Positions 38,807-51,137 are shown, numbered from the stretch's first letter. The stretch is 64,000 nt of DNA from Alphaproteobacteria bacterium (GCA_021775805.1 JAJFHD010000012.1:1-64000), one strand, 5' to 3'. The notes: a model not told the origin generated them from the sequence alone. A program made the numbers and translations.

Positions 38807-39631
38807 ATGGACTCAGACGGTGACAGCATGAAACTGGCGGTGGCGGGGCTGGGTGCAATCGGATTGCGGGTGGCACGGGCGGTGGACGAGGGCGCCGTAC
38901 CGGGGATTACACTCACGTCTGTGTCGGCTCGGGACAGGCAGGCAGCGGTTAAAAAAGTTGCTGGCTTTTCGCATGTGCCGGAGGTAAGGCCGCTCGAGAC
39001 CCTGTGTGAGGGGGCGGACGTGGTTGTGGAATGCGTGCCGGCTGCCGAATTCCTGAAGATTGCAACGCCCGCAATCGATGCAGGCTGCGTGTTCATGCCG
39101 CTGTCGGTCGGGCAATTGCTTGAGCATCCCGGTCTTTCAGACCGTGCCGCTCAGCGCGGCGCGCGCATTGTCGTGCCCACGGGGGCCTTGATCGGACTGG
39201 ACACGGTCAGGGCGATGGCGGTCGGCGAAATCACACAAGCCCGATTGACGACACGTAAACCGCCTGCCGGTCTGGCCGGGGCGCCCCACCTCGAGAACAA
39301 CGGTATCTCGCTCGACGGCCTGACGCAGCCGCTTAAGGTTTTTGACGGCAACGCCCTTGGGGCGGCACGCGGGTTTCCCGCCAACGTCAATGTGGCGGCA
39401 GCGCTGGCGCTGGCGGGCGTCGGCCCACAGAAAACACTGGTTGAGATTTGGGCGGACCCGACGATCGACCGTAATGTTCAGTCAGTCACAGTTGTGTCGG
39501 ATTCCGGTGAGGCGGCCATGACCATGAACAATATTCCGTCACCGGACAATCCGCGAACCGGGCGAATCGTTGCCAACAGCGTCATCGCCGCCCTTCGGCG
39601 GCTCACGAGTCCTGTCGTGATCGGGTCGTGA
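38807..39631 (+). CDS. Aspartate dehydrogenase-like NAD(P) oxidoreductase
   Basis: Protein of 274 residues (267 if the ATG at 38828 is used, where the Rossmann motif LAVAGLGAIGLRVA begins). VPTGALIGLDTVRAM, KPPAGLAGAPHL and GFPANVNVAAALALAG are typical of the NadX/L-aspartate dehydrogenase family, in which His within the last third and Asn in FPANVNV are conserved. Members convert aspartate to iminoaspartate or oxaloacetate with ammonia. It follows the TauE permease closely. Members of this family with other amino-acid substrates exist. Confidence 0.85.
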   Translation: MDSDGDSMKLAVAGLGAIGLRVARAVDEGAVPGITLTSVSARDRQAAVKKVAGFSHVPEVRPLETLCEGADVVVECVPAAEFLKIATPAIDAGCVFMPLSVGQLLEHPGLSDRAAQRGARIVVPTGALIGLDTVRAMAVGEITQARLTTRKPPAGLAGAPHLENNGISLDGLTQPLKVFDGNALGAARGFPANVNVAAALALAGVGPQKTLVEIWADPTIDRNVQSVTVVSDSGEAAMTMNNIPSPDNPRTGRIVANSVIAALRRLTSPVVIGS

Positions 39632-39924
39632 ACGCGTGCGGTACGGTCTGGTGCAACTGAATTGGTTGCAGGCGGCGGGACCGAGACAAACAGGCGGGAA
39701 TGTCCGAAATCCCAACTGCTTCCGGTTCGGTACTTCTGGCGATGTACCCGATGGCGTGATGCAAGCCTTTGAAAATATGTTGGGTTTCTCCTTGACTCTT
39801 GATCAGACGTCAACCGAAGGGACAGTGCGGAGTCGCGTCAGGGCGGATCGTAATTTCGACTTATGAAGCCCGGTTTGGACAGTTGTCTGACCGTGCCGTT
39901 CGAGCATGCGGAATGCGGCAATCT

Positions 39925-40002
39925 GTCTCGCTCCCTTAGGGGGAGAGACGCTGTTGCTTTGCGCGGGCACTTTTGGCATTGTCCGCGCGACCAAAAGGTC
40001 GC
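39925..40002 (+). ncRNA. Candidate structured leader upstream of hppA (three hairpins)
   Basis: Three consecutive hairpins stand in the 477-bp gap before hppA. GTCTC...GAGAC closes a stem at 39925-39949. GCGCGGGCA pairs with TGTCCGCGC (39961-39988, 9 bp with one G-U). GCGACC-AAAA-GGTCGC occupies 39987-40002 and shares two bases with the second hairpin, so the two compete. No match to a known riboswitch was recognised and no U-tract follows. The rest of 39632-40108 holds no convincing gene. Confidence 0.4.
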
Positions 40003-40108
40003 CCTTGGGGGAGTTGAGGGGATCTGTGCGGGTATCGTGCGGTTTCGATTTTCCTGACCTTGAGGCTGACACACTCTATTCGATCCAATTTCGATCAAGG
40101 ACAGACTT

Positions 40109-42226
<2,118 letters not shown>

Positions 42227-42251
42227 CGGTTCTGCAAGCACCTCATGCAAG

Positions 42252-42284
42252 AAAGCCCCGCAGGATCTTCTGCGGGGCTTTTCG
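42252..42284 (+). terminator. Intrinsic terminator after hppA (probably bidirectional)
   Basis: AAAGCCCCGCAG is perfectly mirrored by CTGCGGGGCTTTT around a 6-nt loop. It lies 25 nt after hppA and just beyond the convergent bamE stop. The A-rich left arm gives a U-tract on the minus strand as well. Confidence 0.93.
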
Positions 42285-42325
42285 CTGACAGCGTCGGGTG
42301 TTCGCGGATAACTGGCGGTTCGGCT

Positions 42326-42808
42326 TCAGTAGCCCGAGTTGCCCGCTGCGGCTCCGCCTGGATCGAAGCGGCCGAGATTCTGGAAGAGCTGCTGGAGGAC
42401 GCCCAGTTCCTTGCCCCGGGTCGGTGTTTCCCGCCCGATAAAGTCGATAATCTTGCCGTCCTCGAGACCGTAATGCGCAAACTTCTGAACCCGTTCTTCC
42501 TGATCGAAACGAACTGCGAGGATTTCGCGGTCGGTCACTTCAGGTTCGAAAAACGCAGTTTGTTGTACGGTGCTGGAAATGTAGTAGAAACTGTCGCCTG
42601 TGGTGTTGATCGTGGCGGTCGTGGAAGGCGAGCCGAGCAGCGCTTCCACTTCTATCTTGCTCATGCCGACGTTCAGTTTCTGGACGTCTTCGCCCTTGGG
42701 AAGATATCCTCTGTAGTCGACAGACGGGGTGCAGGCCAAGGTTGTGATTGACAGGCCGAGGGCTGCCATCATACCGATTGCCTTGCGGCGTGAAACAGGA
42801 CTATCCAT
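42326..42808 (-). CDS. bamE: Outer-membrane assembly lipoprotein BamE
   Basis: Lipoprotein of the beta-barrel assembly machine, 160 residues. A lipoprotein signal ends in the lipobox LAC with Cys26 (SITTLACTPS). The BamE/SmpA/OmlA domain follows: LNVGMSKIEVEALLGSPS and the strands FYYISSTV and ILAVRFDQEERV. The Gly/Ala-rich tail (GGAAAGNSGY) is probably disordered. I chose the ATG at 42808, with the signal peptide directly behind it. It is divergent from the bc1 chaperone gene. Confidence 0.93.
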   Translation of the reverse strand: MDSPVSRRKAIGMMAALGLSITTLACTPSVDYRGYLPKGEDVQKLNVGMSKIEVEALLGSPSTTATINTTGDSFYYISSTVQQTAFFEPEVTDREILAVRFDQEERVQKFAHYGLEDGKIIDFIGRETPTRGKELGVLQQLFQNLGRFDPGGAAAGNSGY

Positions 42809-42947
42809 TGTTCTCACTTCAAACGGCAATTGAACTGTTTGCTCGATGCCGTGGTTGTTCACTTGAACTAACTCGCTCTGTTTCGAAATTCAACCATTCA
42901 TTCTCTTCAACGAACGCTTCCAGAAAGCCAAACCGATAGCAAAACCG

Positions 42948-43505
42948 ATGTTTCTGAAGAAACTTTTCAAACGTACGCACGATGACGATGCGTTAATCGT
43001 GTACGGTGCGATTGTGGCGCAGGCACGGCAACCGGCTTTTTATGAGACCTATGGTGTGCCGGATACGCTTGACGGGCGTTTTGATCTGCTGATCCTGCAT
43101 TGCTTCGTGTATCTTCATCGATTGAAGCGGGAAACCGGCCAATCCGAAGCGTTTGGCCAGGCTGTCTTTGACGTCATGTTTCAGGACATGGACCAGTCCT
43201 TGAGGGAAATGGGGGTGGGTGATTTGTCGGTCGGCAAGAAGATCAAGAAAATGGCATCGGTGTTTTATGGCCGTGCAGAAGCGTACGACAAGGCAATATC
43301 GGCGGAAGACGACGAGCCGCTGAAAGCGGCACTCCTGCGCAACATGTTCCCCGACGTCTCGCCGCCGGACGGTGCGGCAGATTCATTGGCACGTTACGTC
43401 AGGAGATGTGTCGCCTTGCTGGAGACCCTGAAAACAAATGAGCTCTACGCTGGCGCAATCGACTTCCCGGAAATTGAGGATCTGAGCGTAACACCTGAGA
43501 GGTGA
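42948..43505 (+). CDS. Ubiquinol-cytochrome c chaperone (CBP3 family)
   Basis: Protein of 185 residues related to mitochondrial Cbp3/UQCC1, which assists cytochrome b assembly of complex III. Conserved features are YGAIVAQARQPAFYETYGVPDTLDGRFDL (seen as two adjoining blocks), FDVMFQDMDQSLREMGVGD and KKIKKMASVFYGRAEAYD. It is the first gene of the run chaperone-yceD-plsX-fabH, an arrangement widespread in alphaproteobacteria. Cytoplasmic, no signal peptide. Confidence 0.92.
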   Translation: MFLKKLFKRTHDDDALIVYGAIVAQARQPAFYETYGVPDTLDGRFDLLILHCFVYLHRLKRETGQSEAFGQAVFDVMFQDMDQSLREMGVGDLSVGKKIKKMASVFYGRAEAYDKAISAEDDEPLKAALLRNMFPDVSPPDGAADSLARYVRRCVALLETLKTNELYAGAIDFPEIEDLSVTPER

Positions 43506-43517
43506 CGGAGAATTGAC

Positions 43518-44078
43518 ATGAATAAGATCATCAATGTTTCGATTTTTGACGGGTCCATCCTGGCGTCCGGCGTGCCGTCAAGTGGCGTGGATGTTGTCGT
43601 TTCGACAAACGAGGCCGATCGGCGGTCTCTTGCGGAAGATCTGGGCATTCTGGATGTCGAGCATCTGGATGCGACCGTCACGGCCAAACCCTGGCGTAAA
43701 ACCGGGGTTCGTCTCGACGGTGTGATTCGGGCGGCCGTCCGGCAAAGCTGTGTCGTGACACTGGAACCGGTTCCGGAGAACATTTCGACGACGTTTGCCG
43801 TGCGGCTCCTTCCGGAGCAAGAGCTTGCAACCCTTGATGACACTGATGAAATCGTGATTGATCCCGACGAAGTCATCGACCCGCCTGAACCTTTCATCAA
43901 TGGCAAGATTGATGTTGGCGCCATTGTGTGCGAGCACATTGCACTTGAACTCAACCCCTATCCACGATTGGAAGGACAAGTGTTCGTAGGTTCAAGTGAC
44001 GGGGAAGAGAATTCGACGGTGTTGGGCAGGACAAGTGGCGCTTTTGCGGCGCTTAACGGACTGAAAAAGAACAACTAG
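43518..44078 (+). CDS. yceD: YceD/DUF177 family protein
   Basis: Protein of 186 residues. YceD-family features are the CVVTLEPV pattern (RQSCVVTLEPVPENI), the acidic DDTDEIVIDPDEVIDPPEP stretch, and DVGAIVCEHIALELNPYPR. In most bacteria it affects 23S rRNA or ribosomal protein maturation and stands before rpmF; here rpmF is absent from the following gap and plsX comes next. It starts 12 nt after the bc1 chaperone. Confidence 0.92.
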   Translation: MNKIINVSIFDGSILASGVPSSGVDVVVSTNEADRRSLAEDLGILDVEHLDATVTAKPWRKTGVRLDGVIRAAVRQSCVVTLEPVPENISTTFAVRLLPEQELATLDDTDEIVIDPDEVIDPPEPFINGKIDVGAIVCEHIALELNPYPRLEGQVFVGSSDGEENSTVLGRTSGAFAALNGLKKNN

Positions 44079-44240
44079 GGTTGGCCGGGGCCACTCGACG
44101 GTTGCACCGGGGCCCTGGCGGCATCCAAAAAAGACGGTTGTTTGGGGAGAGGTATCGAGTATGTTCCTGACACTATTTGCTGCTGAATCTGGTTTTTCTC
44201 GAAACTGGCTGGGAAAATCAGAAGAGGGGAAGTCGACTTA

Positions 44241-45308
44241 ATGACGCGTGGTCTGACCATAGCACTTGATGCAATGGGAGGTGACAACGGTCCGGGGACG
44301 GTGCTGCCGGGAGCTGAATTGGCTCTTGTTCGCCAACCTGACCTGACGTTTCTGTTGTTTGGCGACGAAGCCGTCTTGAAGCCAGTTCTGAATGAGTATC
44401 CCAGGGTCGCGGCTGCGAGCGAGATCGTCCATGCGGATGTCGCCGTCGCCATGGACGACAAACCCAGTCAGGCGCTGCGCAGGGGGCGAAACAAGAGCAG
44501 CATGTGGCTATCCATAGCAGCCGTCAAAGAGGGCCGCGCGGACGTCGCCGTATCGGCCGGCAACACCGGAGCCCTGATGGCGATGGCAAAAGTGATTCTC
44601 AAGACGATGCCGAACATAGACCGGCCCGCTATCGCGGCCATTTGGCCGACACTGCGCGGCGATAGCATTGTTCTCGACGTTGGCGCCACCATTGGAGTCA
44701 ATGCCAAACAACTGGTCGATTTCGCCGTTATGGGTGAAGCGATGGCGCGCGTCGTGTTCGGCCTCAAGGAGCCTTCCGTGGGAATGCTCAATATCGGTGT
44801 CGAGGAAGTCAAGGGACTCGATGAGGTCAAGGAAGCGGGCCGAATACTGCGGGAATCGAACCTGCCCATCAAATACTATGGATTTGTGGAAGGTGACGAC
44901 ATCGGCAAGGGGACAGTCGATGTTGTCGTCGTCGAAGGCTTCAGCGGCAACATCGCCCTCAAGACCGCGGAAGGCACTGCCAAGCAAATTGCGGAATTCC
45001 TGCGAAACGCCATGAGCCGTTCCCTGATGTCGAGGATCGGATACATCTTTGCCCGGAATGCCTTCAAGATGTTACGGGAACGGTTGGACCCGAGAAAGTC
45101 GAATGGGGGTGTTTTTCTTGGACTGAATGGTATTGTCATCAAGAGTCACGGGGGCACGGACGCCATGGGGTTCGCGAGCGCAATCGACCTGGCGGTTGAC
45201 ATGGGGCGCAATGGCCTCGTTGCCAAAATTGCCACTGACCTTGAGATGTTTCATAACGCGGCCGCGTCCCAGTCGGACCCGGCTGAAACGAAAGCGATCG
45301 CATTGTGA
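44241..45308 (+). CDS. plsX: Phosphate acyltransferase PlsX
   Basis: Converts acyl-ACP to acyl-phosphate at the start of phospholipid synthesis; 355 residues. Signatures are [52 protein letters not shown], and [20 protein letters not shown] near the middle (shown in its conserved core). The stop overlaps the fabH GTG start, coupling the two genes. Confidence 0.96.
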   Translation: MTRGLTIALDAMGGDNGPGTVLPGAELALVRQPDLTFLLFGDEAVLKPVLNEYPRVAAASEIVHADVAVAMDDKPSQALRRGRNKSSMWLSIAAVKEGRADVAVSAGNTGALMAMAKVILKTMPNIDRPAIAAIWPTLRGDSIVLDVGATIGVNAKQLVDFAVMGEAMARVVFGLKEPSVGMLNIGVEEVKGLDEVKEAGRILRESNLPIKYYGFVEGDDIGKGTVDVVVVEGFSGNIALKTAEGTAKQIAEFLRNAMSRSLMSRIGYIFARNAFKMLRERLDPRKSNGGVFLGLNGIVIKSHGGTDAMGFASAIDLAVDMGRNGLVAKIATDLEMFHNAAASQSDPAETKAIAL

Positions 45309-46282
45309 GTATCATACGCTCGGTTTTCAGGGGAAGCGGCGCCTACCTTCCGGAAAAAATTGTCACCAACGCGGATCTGGCACGCATTGTCGATACGACC
45401 GACGAGTGGATCGTGGAGCGTTCTGGCATCAAGGAACGACGCATTGCGGCCGATGGTGAACTGACGTCCGACATGGGGCTTGCCGCCGCCAAGGCAGCGC
45501 TTGAAGACGCGCAGATGGATGCCCAGGATGTTGATCTTATCGTGCTCGCCACCGCGACGCCGGACCAGACATTTCCGGCGACCGCCGTTACGGTCCAGGC
45601 CGAATTGGGTATCACGCACGGTGCGGCGTTCGATCTTCAGGCTGTGTGCTCGGGATTCGTCTATGGTCTTTCGGTGGCGGACAATTTTCTCAAGGCGGGC
45701 CAGCACAAGCGCGCGCTGGTCATCGGTTCGGAGACGTTTTCAAGGATTCTGGATTGGGAGGACCGCACGACATGCGTCCTGTTCGGCGATGGCGCCGGAG
45801 CGGTGGTCCTTGAGGCGCAGGAACAACCCGGCGGTCCCGGAGACCGGGGCATATTCACCACGCATCTGCGCTCCGACGGGCGCTATCGTGACAAGCTCTA
45901 TGTTGACGGTGGACCGTCGAGCACCATGACGACCGGCCATTTGAAGATGGAGGGCAGGGAAGTCTTCCGTCACGCGGTTACCAACATTGCCTCGATAATG
46001 CGGGTGGCACTGGATGCCAACGGCCTTTCTCCTGAGGATATCGACTGGTTCGTACCGCACCAGGCCAACAAACGGATCTTGGACGGAACCGCGAAGAAAC
46101 TGGGGACAACCGACGAGAAGATCGTGATCACTCTGGACCGCCATGGCAACACGTCAGCGGCCTCAATACCCTTGGCATTGGACACGGCGAGAAAGGACGG
46201 CCGGATCAAGGACGGAGACCTCGTGCTGATGGAAGCTATGGGTGGAGGGTTTACCTGGGGCGCGGTGTTGGCGCGTTGGTAG
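45305..46282 (+). CDS. fabH: Beta-ketoacyl-ACP synthase III
   Basis: Starts fatty acid synthesis by condensing acetyl-CoA with malonyl-ACP; 325 residues. The catalytic triad is Cys in [11 protein letters not shown], His in VPHQANKRI and Asn in [13 protein letters not shown]. It starts at a GTG that overlaps the plsX stop by 4 bp (GTGA). The following gap to ihfA is 149 nt and shows no terminator. Confidence 0.97.
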   Translation: MSIIRSVFRGSGAYLPEKIVTNADLARIVDTTDEWIVERSGIKERRIAADGELTSDMGLAAAKAALEDAQMDAQDVDLIVLATATPDQTFPATAVTVQAELGITHGAAFDLQAVCSGFVYGLSVADNFLKAGQHKRALVIGSETFSRILDWEDRTTCVLFGDGAGAVVLEAQEQPGGPGDRGIFTTHLRSDGRYRDKLYVDGGPSSTMTTGHLKMEGREVFRHAVTNIASIMRVALDANGLSPEDIDWFVPHQANKRILDGTAKKLGTTDEKIVITLDRHGNTSAASIPLALDTARKDGRIKDGDLVLMEAMGGGFTWGAVLARW

Positions 46283-46431
46283 TGGACGGGGCTTGATATT
46301 GGCTTGAGCGTATATGTTGCAAAAACCCCTCAATAACAGATATTTCTCACAATTCTCTAATAGCTTGCCTTGACCGTGGCGTGCCTGCCGCATACCCTGC
46401 ATCGACCGAAAACTGATGTGAGGTAGGCCGA

Positions 46432-46728
46432 ATGGGGGGGAAGACACTTACACGAGCCGATTTGAGCGATGCTGTCCATCAGGAAGTCGGACTCTCTCGA
46501 AGTGAATCCGCGGACCTTGTCAAAACGGTCCTGGATCAAATCACGGTGACGCTTGTGGAAGGGGAGTCAGTCAAGCTGTCATCCTTCGGTACATTCGCCG
46601 TCCGAAGCAAGGGCGGGCGTATCGGACGTAATCCAAAGACGGGACAGGAAGTCCCGATTACACCACGCCGGGTGTTGGTCTTCAGGCCAAGCCATGTGCT
46701 AAAACACCTTATAAATTCAAGAACCTAG
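46432..46728 (+). CDS. ihfA: Integration host factor, alpha subunit
   Basis: DNA-bending protein of 98 residues. The DNABII signature [20 protein letters not shown] and the arm tip mark the family, and position next to merR behind plsX-fabH identifies the alpha subunit. Residues [15 protein letters not shown] form the first helix. It serves replication, recombination and transcription together with IhfB, which is not in the window. Confidence 0.95.
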   Translation: MGGKTLTRADLSDAVHQEVGLSRSESADLVKTVLDQITVTLVEGESVKLSSFGTFAVRSKGGRIGRNPKTGQEVPITPRRVLVFRPSHVLKHLINSRT

Positions 46729-46806
46729 AGTTAGACGACCGCCCAAACCCGGTGTTCTGCACCGCTTTTCGTTGAGTTGTGATGACTTGGTTGCGGAGTC
46801 CAGATT

Positions 46807-47268
46807 TTGGAAAAGTCGCCGGAAGCATTTCGAACCATTAGTGAGGTGGCCGATGATCTTGAAGTGCCTCAACACGTCTTACGGTTCTGGGAAAGCAAAT
46901 TCAATCAAGTAAAGCCTATGAAACGGGGCGGTGGACGCCGTTATTACAGGCCACAAGATGTTGAACTGCTTCGCGGTATCCGCCATCTGCTGTATGGCGA
47001 GGGCTACACGATACGGGGTGTCCAGAAGATCCTGAAAGAGAACGGCATTTCCCATGTTTCGGGATTTGCCAATCCAGAAGCTGTGGTTGCGACCCAGGCC
47101 GGGCCTGCCGCCGCCGAGAAGGCAGAGGTGGAAGTGTCGGCCAAACGGGGCAATGCCTCAGCGGCGCAAACGTCTCCCGGCCTCACGCGCGAGCAGATAC
47201 AGGTTCTGCAATCCGCCCTTTATGAACTGTCCGAAGTAAAAAAACTCCTGGATGACAGCGGCGAGTAG
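46807..47268 (+). CDS. MerR-family transcriptional regulator
   Basis: Protein of 153 residues with an N-terminal MerR winged HTH ([20 protein letters not shown], then [12 protein letters not shown]) and a C-terminal helical region ending [16 protein letters not shown]. The middle (about 85-120) is Ala/Glu-rich and probably disordered. The start is a TTG at 46807 with GGAG about 8 nt upstream. The pairing with ihfA is conserved in alphaproteobacteria. No metal-binding Cys pattern is visible, so this is not a metal sensor. Confidence 0.92.
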   Translation: MEKSPEAFRTISEVADDLEVPQHVLRFWESKFNQVKPMKRGGGRRYYRPQDVELLRGIRHLLYGEGYTIRGVQKILKENGISHVSGFANPEAVVATQAGPAAAEKAEVEVSAKRGNASAAQTSPGLTREQIQVLQSALYELSEVKKLLDDSGE

Positions 47269-47545
47269 TCCACCGTGTTTTCCGGTAATTTGCAGTGCGG
47301 CCATTTTCGTATAGTGTTTTGTGCGAATGTAACAGATCGGATGCGCGATCGGTGCGTTGTTCGATGTTCAGGAGATTGAACCCGTCGAGACATTTCGGAT
47401 AGGTGGGGCGGGACGCCTCTAAGCAGCCGCTGCCAATTGCCCCCGGTCGGTGGTTGCGCCCGCCATTTTGCCAACATTCCTTTCACATCCAGCCCATCGA
47501 ACGAATCCCACAGATCACATCAGGCGTTAGTCTGTCCGTCGGGTG

Positions 47546-49165
47546 TCAGTTCGTCAGCGTCTTCGACAAGGCGGCAGCGAGACGTTGGTCGCGCCCGTAA
47601 ATGTCTTTGCGGAAATGCACCTTGCCGTCCTTGTTGACCCAGGCTGTCAGGTAGGTGATGTGAACCGGGACCTGTTTCTTGAGCTTCACAATGCGTTTGT
47701 TGGCATTGGCGATCGCCTGTTTCACCTTGGATTTTGTCCAACCCTGGATCTTGAGCAGAACAGCGGCGAGGTCTTCTGGGTGTTGCACGCGTATGCAGCC
47801 ATGGCTGTAGAACCGGGACGCCTTTGCGAACAGGCTTTTTGACGGTGTGTCGTGGATGTAGACGTTAAACTGGTTTGGAAACATGAACTTGATCCGGCCG
47901 AGGGCGTTCTTGCTCCCCGTGTCCTGGCGCAACCGGAACGGAAAACGGCCGTTGACCGACCGCCAATCGATGCTGTAGGGGTCGATTTCGCTGGACCCTT
48001 TGAGAATCCGAATGTTCTGCCGCAGAAGGGCACCGGGATCCCGCTTCAGTTTGGGCAGGTATTCATTTGTGGCGATGGACGGGGGAACGTTCCAATAGGG
48101 GTTTATGACCAGGTATTTCATCGGCTTTGAGAACACGGGCGTGCGGTGATAGAGCTTGCCGACAACGGTTCTGGCGGCATGAACGGTCTTGTCGCCGTCG
48201 ACGACTTTAAGTTGCTGATCGGCCAGGTTTACAAAGACATAGCGATCGCCGAGATCATCCTCCATCCATCGGCGGCGTTCCAGGTTGAGTTCCATCTGCT
48301 TGATGCGCTCATTGATGGATACATTGAGAGTCTTCAGGGTATCGGGTCCAACAGCGCCGTCGACATCGAGTCCATGCCTGGTTTGAAAAGCCTTGACGGC
48401 ATCGATGATGGCGCCGGAGAAGACATCGCCATCGTGGGCGTTGGCCCCCAGGTCGCCGGATTCCTCCAGACGTGCCCTTAGCACCGGGACACGAGGATCC
48501 TGAATGCCTTCCTTCAATGTTTCGCCAGGCGGTACGGGCGTCCAGCCACCAACTGACGCCACGGCCCGATACTGCGAAAGCACTGCCTTGAGCCGGGCGT
48601 AGTTGTCCGTCTTGGGGGCAAGCGACGCCAGATAGGGCTCAATGTCTTCGGCCAACTCGGCACCGTCCAGCAACGTGACGGCGCCGGGCCCCTTTGGGTA
48701 GATGTAGAGTTCCTTGTCGGCTTCTCTGGGTTCGACTCTGCCGGCGCTCAAGTCCCGGCCGTAGTCAATCATTGCCCGGGCGAGCAGGATCTCGGCCTCC
48801 GCCAGTTGACGGGGGTCCTTGCTCGCTATGCGGCTTTCTATTTCCTCTACCCGGTAGTTGTCCGGGTTGAGACCATCTGCAACGCTGTTCTTCAGGACTC
48901 TTAGGAAGATAATGCCCTTAGTCTTGGGGCCGGTGTCGCGGAACCACAAGGGTTTGAAGCTACGCTCCTCGTAGAACGTGAATATCTGGATCAACCGTTC
49001 GTCTTCATCGTCAGCCCCCGGCGTTGCGATGCCTGTGGTGATGATCGTTCTCAGTTCGTCGGCAACGACATCATTCTGCGCACGCAGCGGTGTCGCCAGC
49101 AGCATGCAGCCGGCGACCAGCAGACAGACAATCGGGAATTGACGAAGGGCGAAACCGTGGACCAT
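47546..49165 (-). CDS. L,D-transpeptidase, large YcbB-like form
   Basis: Periplasmic enzyme of 539 residues. An N-terminal signal peptide (ending ATPLRAQ) is followed by an uncharacterised N-terminal domain (about 30-230), a peptidoglycan-binding domain (AFQTRHGLDVDGAVGPDTL), and a YkuD domain (VFVNLADQQLKVVD) with the catalytic His in HDTPSKSLF and Cys in SHGCIRVQ. GGAGGT lies about 8 nt before the ATG at 49165. It differs in length from the ldtR-linked enzyme at 17228 (about 450 residues), and no TCCAAAT half-site was found upstream. The gap 47269-47545 contains no recognisable gene. Confidence 0.92.
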   Translation of the reverse strand: MVHGFALRQFPIVCLLVAGCMLLATPLRAQNDVVADELRTIITTGIATPGADDEDERLIQIFTFYEERSFKPLWFRDTGPKTKGIIFLRVLKNSVADGLNPDNYRVEEIESRIASKDPRQLAEAEILLARAMIDYGRDLSAGRVEPREADKELYIYPKGPGAVTLLDGAELAEDIEPYLASLAPKTDNYARLKAVLSQYRAVASVGGWTPVPPGETLKEGIQDPRVPVLRARLEESGDLGANAHDGDVFSGAIIDAVKAFQTRHGLDVDGAVGPDTLKTLNVSINERIKQMELNLERRRWMEDDLGDRYVFVNLADQQLKVVDGDKTVHAARTVVGKLYHRTPVFSKPMKYLVINPYWNVPPSIATNEYLPKLKRDPGALLRQNIRILKGSSEIDPYSIDWRSVNGRFPFRLRQDTGSKNALGRIKFMFPNQFNVYIHDTPSKSLFAKASRFYSHGCIRVQHPEDLAAVLLKIQGWTKSKVKQAIANANKRIVKLKKQVPVHITYLTAWVNKDGKVHFRKDIYGRDQRLAAALSKTLTN

Positions 49166-49288
49166 GTCGGAACCTCCAATAGAACGAATGTGCTTAGGCA
49201 TTATCCCCATACGGCTGATCATGGCAATCGTGCACAATTTCATCTCCGATCAGCAAACAAAATCCAATTGACAGACTGCCGGGTTGAG

Positions 49289-49609
49289 TCAGAATTTGAA
49301 GTTAAACAGAGTGCGTGCCCGGGGAAAATCTGCATCCGGACCGTAATTCTTCTCGTCGCTGAGGATGTAGTAGTTTTCCTTCTTGTCCCCATACTGGTGG
49401 GTATTGGGGTCGTTGGTAAAATTCTTGGATGCGCGGCCGTTGTTGAAATTCGAAGCAGGTTGCGGTGTGCCGGAAAGATAGGATTGACTGAAACCGTCGG
49501 ACAGCGGGTCCCAACCGTCGGCAAAAGCGGGATGATGAACAAGGGTCAGGAACGCGACTGCTGCCGTGGCGGAAATCAGGGTTTGGACAATTCGGCTATT
49601 TTCTGACAT
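49289..49609 (-). CDS. Small secreted hypothetical protein (106 aa)
   Basis: Protein of 106 residues. A signal peptide (TLISATAAVAFLTLVHHPAFA, cleavage before DGWDPL) is followed by a polar, Asn-, Tyr- and Asp-rich mature part with no domain I recognise. The start at 49609 is chosen because the signal peptide begins shortly after it; no clear Shine-Dalgarno sequence is visible. It lies upstream of the L,D-transpeptidase on the same strand, with 123 nt between. Confidence 0.6.
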   Translation of the reverse strand: MSENSRIVQTLISATAAVAFLTLVHHPAFADGWDPLSDGFSQSYLSGTPQPASNFNNGRASKNFTNDPNTHQYGDKKENYYILSDEKNYGPDADFPRARTLFNFKF

Positions 49610-49859
49610 GGGAACGCATGTACCTTCCGTGGTTGTCGAATACCAAATATAGAAGCATCCGCTGGTTGGCGAATCCGGTTTTCGTTGCAATTGTGCAATT
49701 CTGTTCTAATTCCAGATGTAGGGCAACCGTGCGGGGTTCATCGTTTTTGTTCAAAGAATGTTCAAAAATTTTTTGTGATCGCGGTTTGCATTGCAATGTT
49801 GTCGCATCGCTACCAAACCGATATGAAGCGCATTGGTGGGGAAATGACCGGGGCGGCAT

Positions 49860-51122
49860 ATGACGGTGGCCGACTACGCGCAGGTGGGCATGGGCCTCGC
49901 CGGGTTCGTGATCCTGGCATGGTTGTTCAGCGAAGACCGGCGGAGGGTGCCGGTTCGCACGATTGTCGCGGCTTCGGTCATCCAATTCGTGCTTGCCGTG
50001 CTCTTTCTGCGGGTTTCGTGGCTTCAGGACGGTTTTGCCCTGCTCAACAAGTCGGTCGTGATCCTGCAGGCGGCGACCCGCGCCGGCACGTCGCTTGCGT
50101 TCGGTTACCTGGGCGGGGCAGAACTTCCGTTTGAAGAGCCCTATCCGGGGGCGGCCTTCATACTGGCTTTTCAGGCCCTGCCGATCATTCTTGTAATTTC
50201 CGCGCTGTCGGCCCTATTGTGGCACTTTCGGATTCTGCCCGTAATCGTTCGAGGCTTTGCGCTGGTCCTGGAAAAGACGATGAACATTGGCGGTGCGGTT
50301 GGCCTGGCCTCCGCCGCAAACGTGTTTGTCGGGATGGTGGAAGCCCCGCTTTTGATCAGGCCGGTGTTTGCCAGGCTCAACCGAAGCGACCTGTTTGTTC
50401 TGATGACCTGCGGCATGGCGACGATCGCCGGCACGGTGCTCGTGCTCTATGCGGCCATTCTCACACCGGTTATGCCCAATGCTCTGGGACATCTTCTGGT
50501 GGCCTCCGCTCTGTCGGTTCCCGCGTCCATCATGTTTGCCAGGATCATGGTGCCGCCGTCGTCAGTATCGCCAGAAGCGCCCGAAGACACCGCCCAAGCC
50601 ATGCCGTCGCCCTATGACAGCCCGATGGACGCCCTGGTGCGCGGTACTCAGGACGGTCTGGTGTTGTTGCTCAATGTGATTGCCATGTTGATCGTATTCG
50701 TTGCCCTGGTAGCCCTGGCGAATGCTGTTCTGGGGCTGTTTCCCGACATTGCCAATGCGCCGCTCAGTCTTGAGCGTGTGTTCTCGTGGGTGTTCACGCC
50801 GTTCTGCTGGATGATCGGCATCCCGGCAGGCGACCTTGCAGAAGCATCCCGGTTGATGGGGCAGAAAACGGTTCTCAATGAATTCATCGCTTATCTGGAA
50901 TTCGCCAAGCTGCCGGCGGACGTGTTGTCGGAGCGTTCCAGGCTGATCATGATTTACGCCATGAGCGGGTTTGCCAACTTCGGCAGTCTGGGGATCATGT
51001 TGGGCGGATTGATGGTTCTGGCGCCGGACCGGCGGGCCGAGATCCTGTCGCTTGGCATGCGCTCGGTCCTGGCGGGCACCCTGGCGACGGGCATGACGGG
51101 AGCGATTGTCGGTCTGGTGTGA
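49860..51122 (+). CDS. Concentrative nucleoside transporter (NupC/CNT family)
   Basis: Inner-membrane nucleoside importer of 420 residues. The core motifs are NVFVGMVEAPLLIRP (substrate-binding region), MTCGMATIAGTVLVLYA, and YAMSGFANFGSLGIMLGG near the C-terminus. About ten hydrophobic segments are visible. CNT proteins import nucleosides with H+ or Na+. The gap 49610-49859 shows an AT-rich promoter region but no gene. Confidence 0.93.
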   Translation: MTVADYAQVGMGLAGFVILAWLFSEDRRRVPVRTIVAASVIQFVLAVLFLRVSWLQDGFALLNKSVVILQAATRAGTSLAFGYLGGAELPFEEPYPGAAFILAFQALPIILVISALSALLWHFRILPVIVRGFALVLEKTMNIGGAVGLASAANVFVGMVEAPLLIRPVFARLNRSDLFVLMTCGMATIAGTVLVLYAAILTPVMPNALGHLLVASALSVPASIMFARIMVPPSSVSPEAPEDTAQAMPSPYDSPMDALVRGTQDGLVLLLNVIAMLIVFVALVALANAVLGLFPDIANAPLSLERVFSWVFTPFCWMIGIPAGDLAEASRLMGQKTVLNEFIAYLEFAKLPADVLSERSRLIMIYAMSGFANFGSLGIMLGGLMVLAPDRRAEILSLGMRSVLAGTLATGMTGAIVGLV

Positions 51123-51137
51123 CTTCGCCTGATCGAG

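Noticed and set aside
39636..39866. Short open frame of 76 codons upstream of hppA
   Set aside because: No ribosome binding site or plausible protein features; the region looks like a leader.
47380..47480. GC-rich stretch resembling a tRNA or structured RNA after merR
   Set aside because: No cloverleaf or T-arm consensus could be formed.
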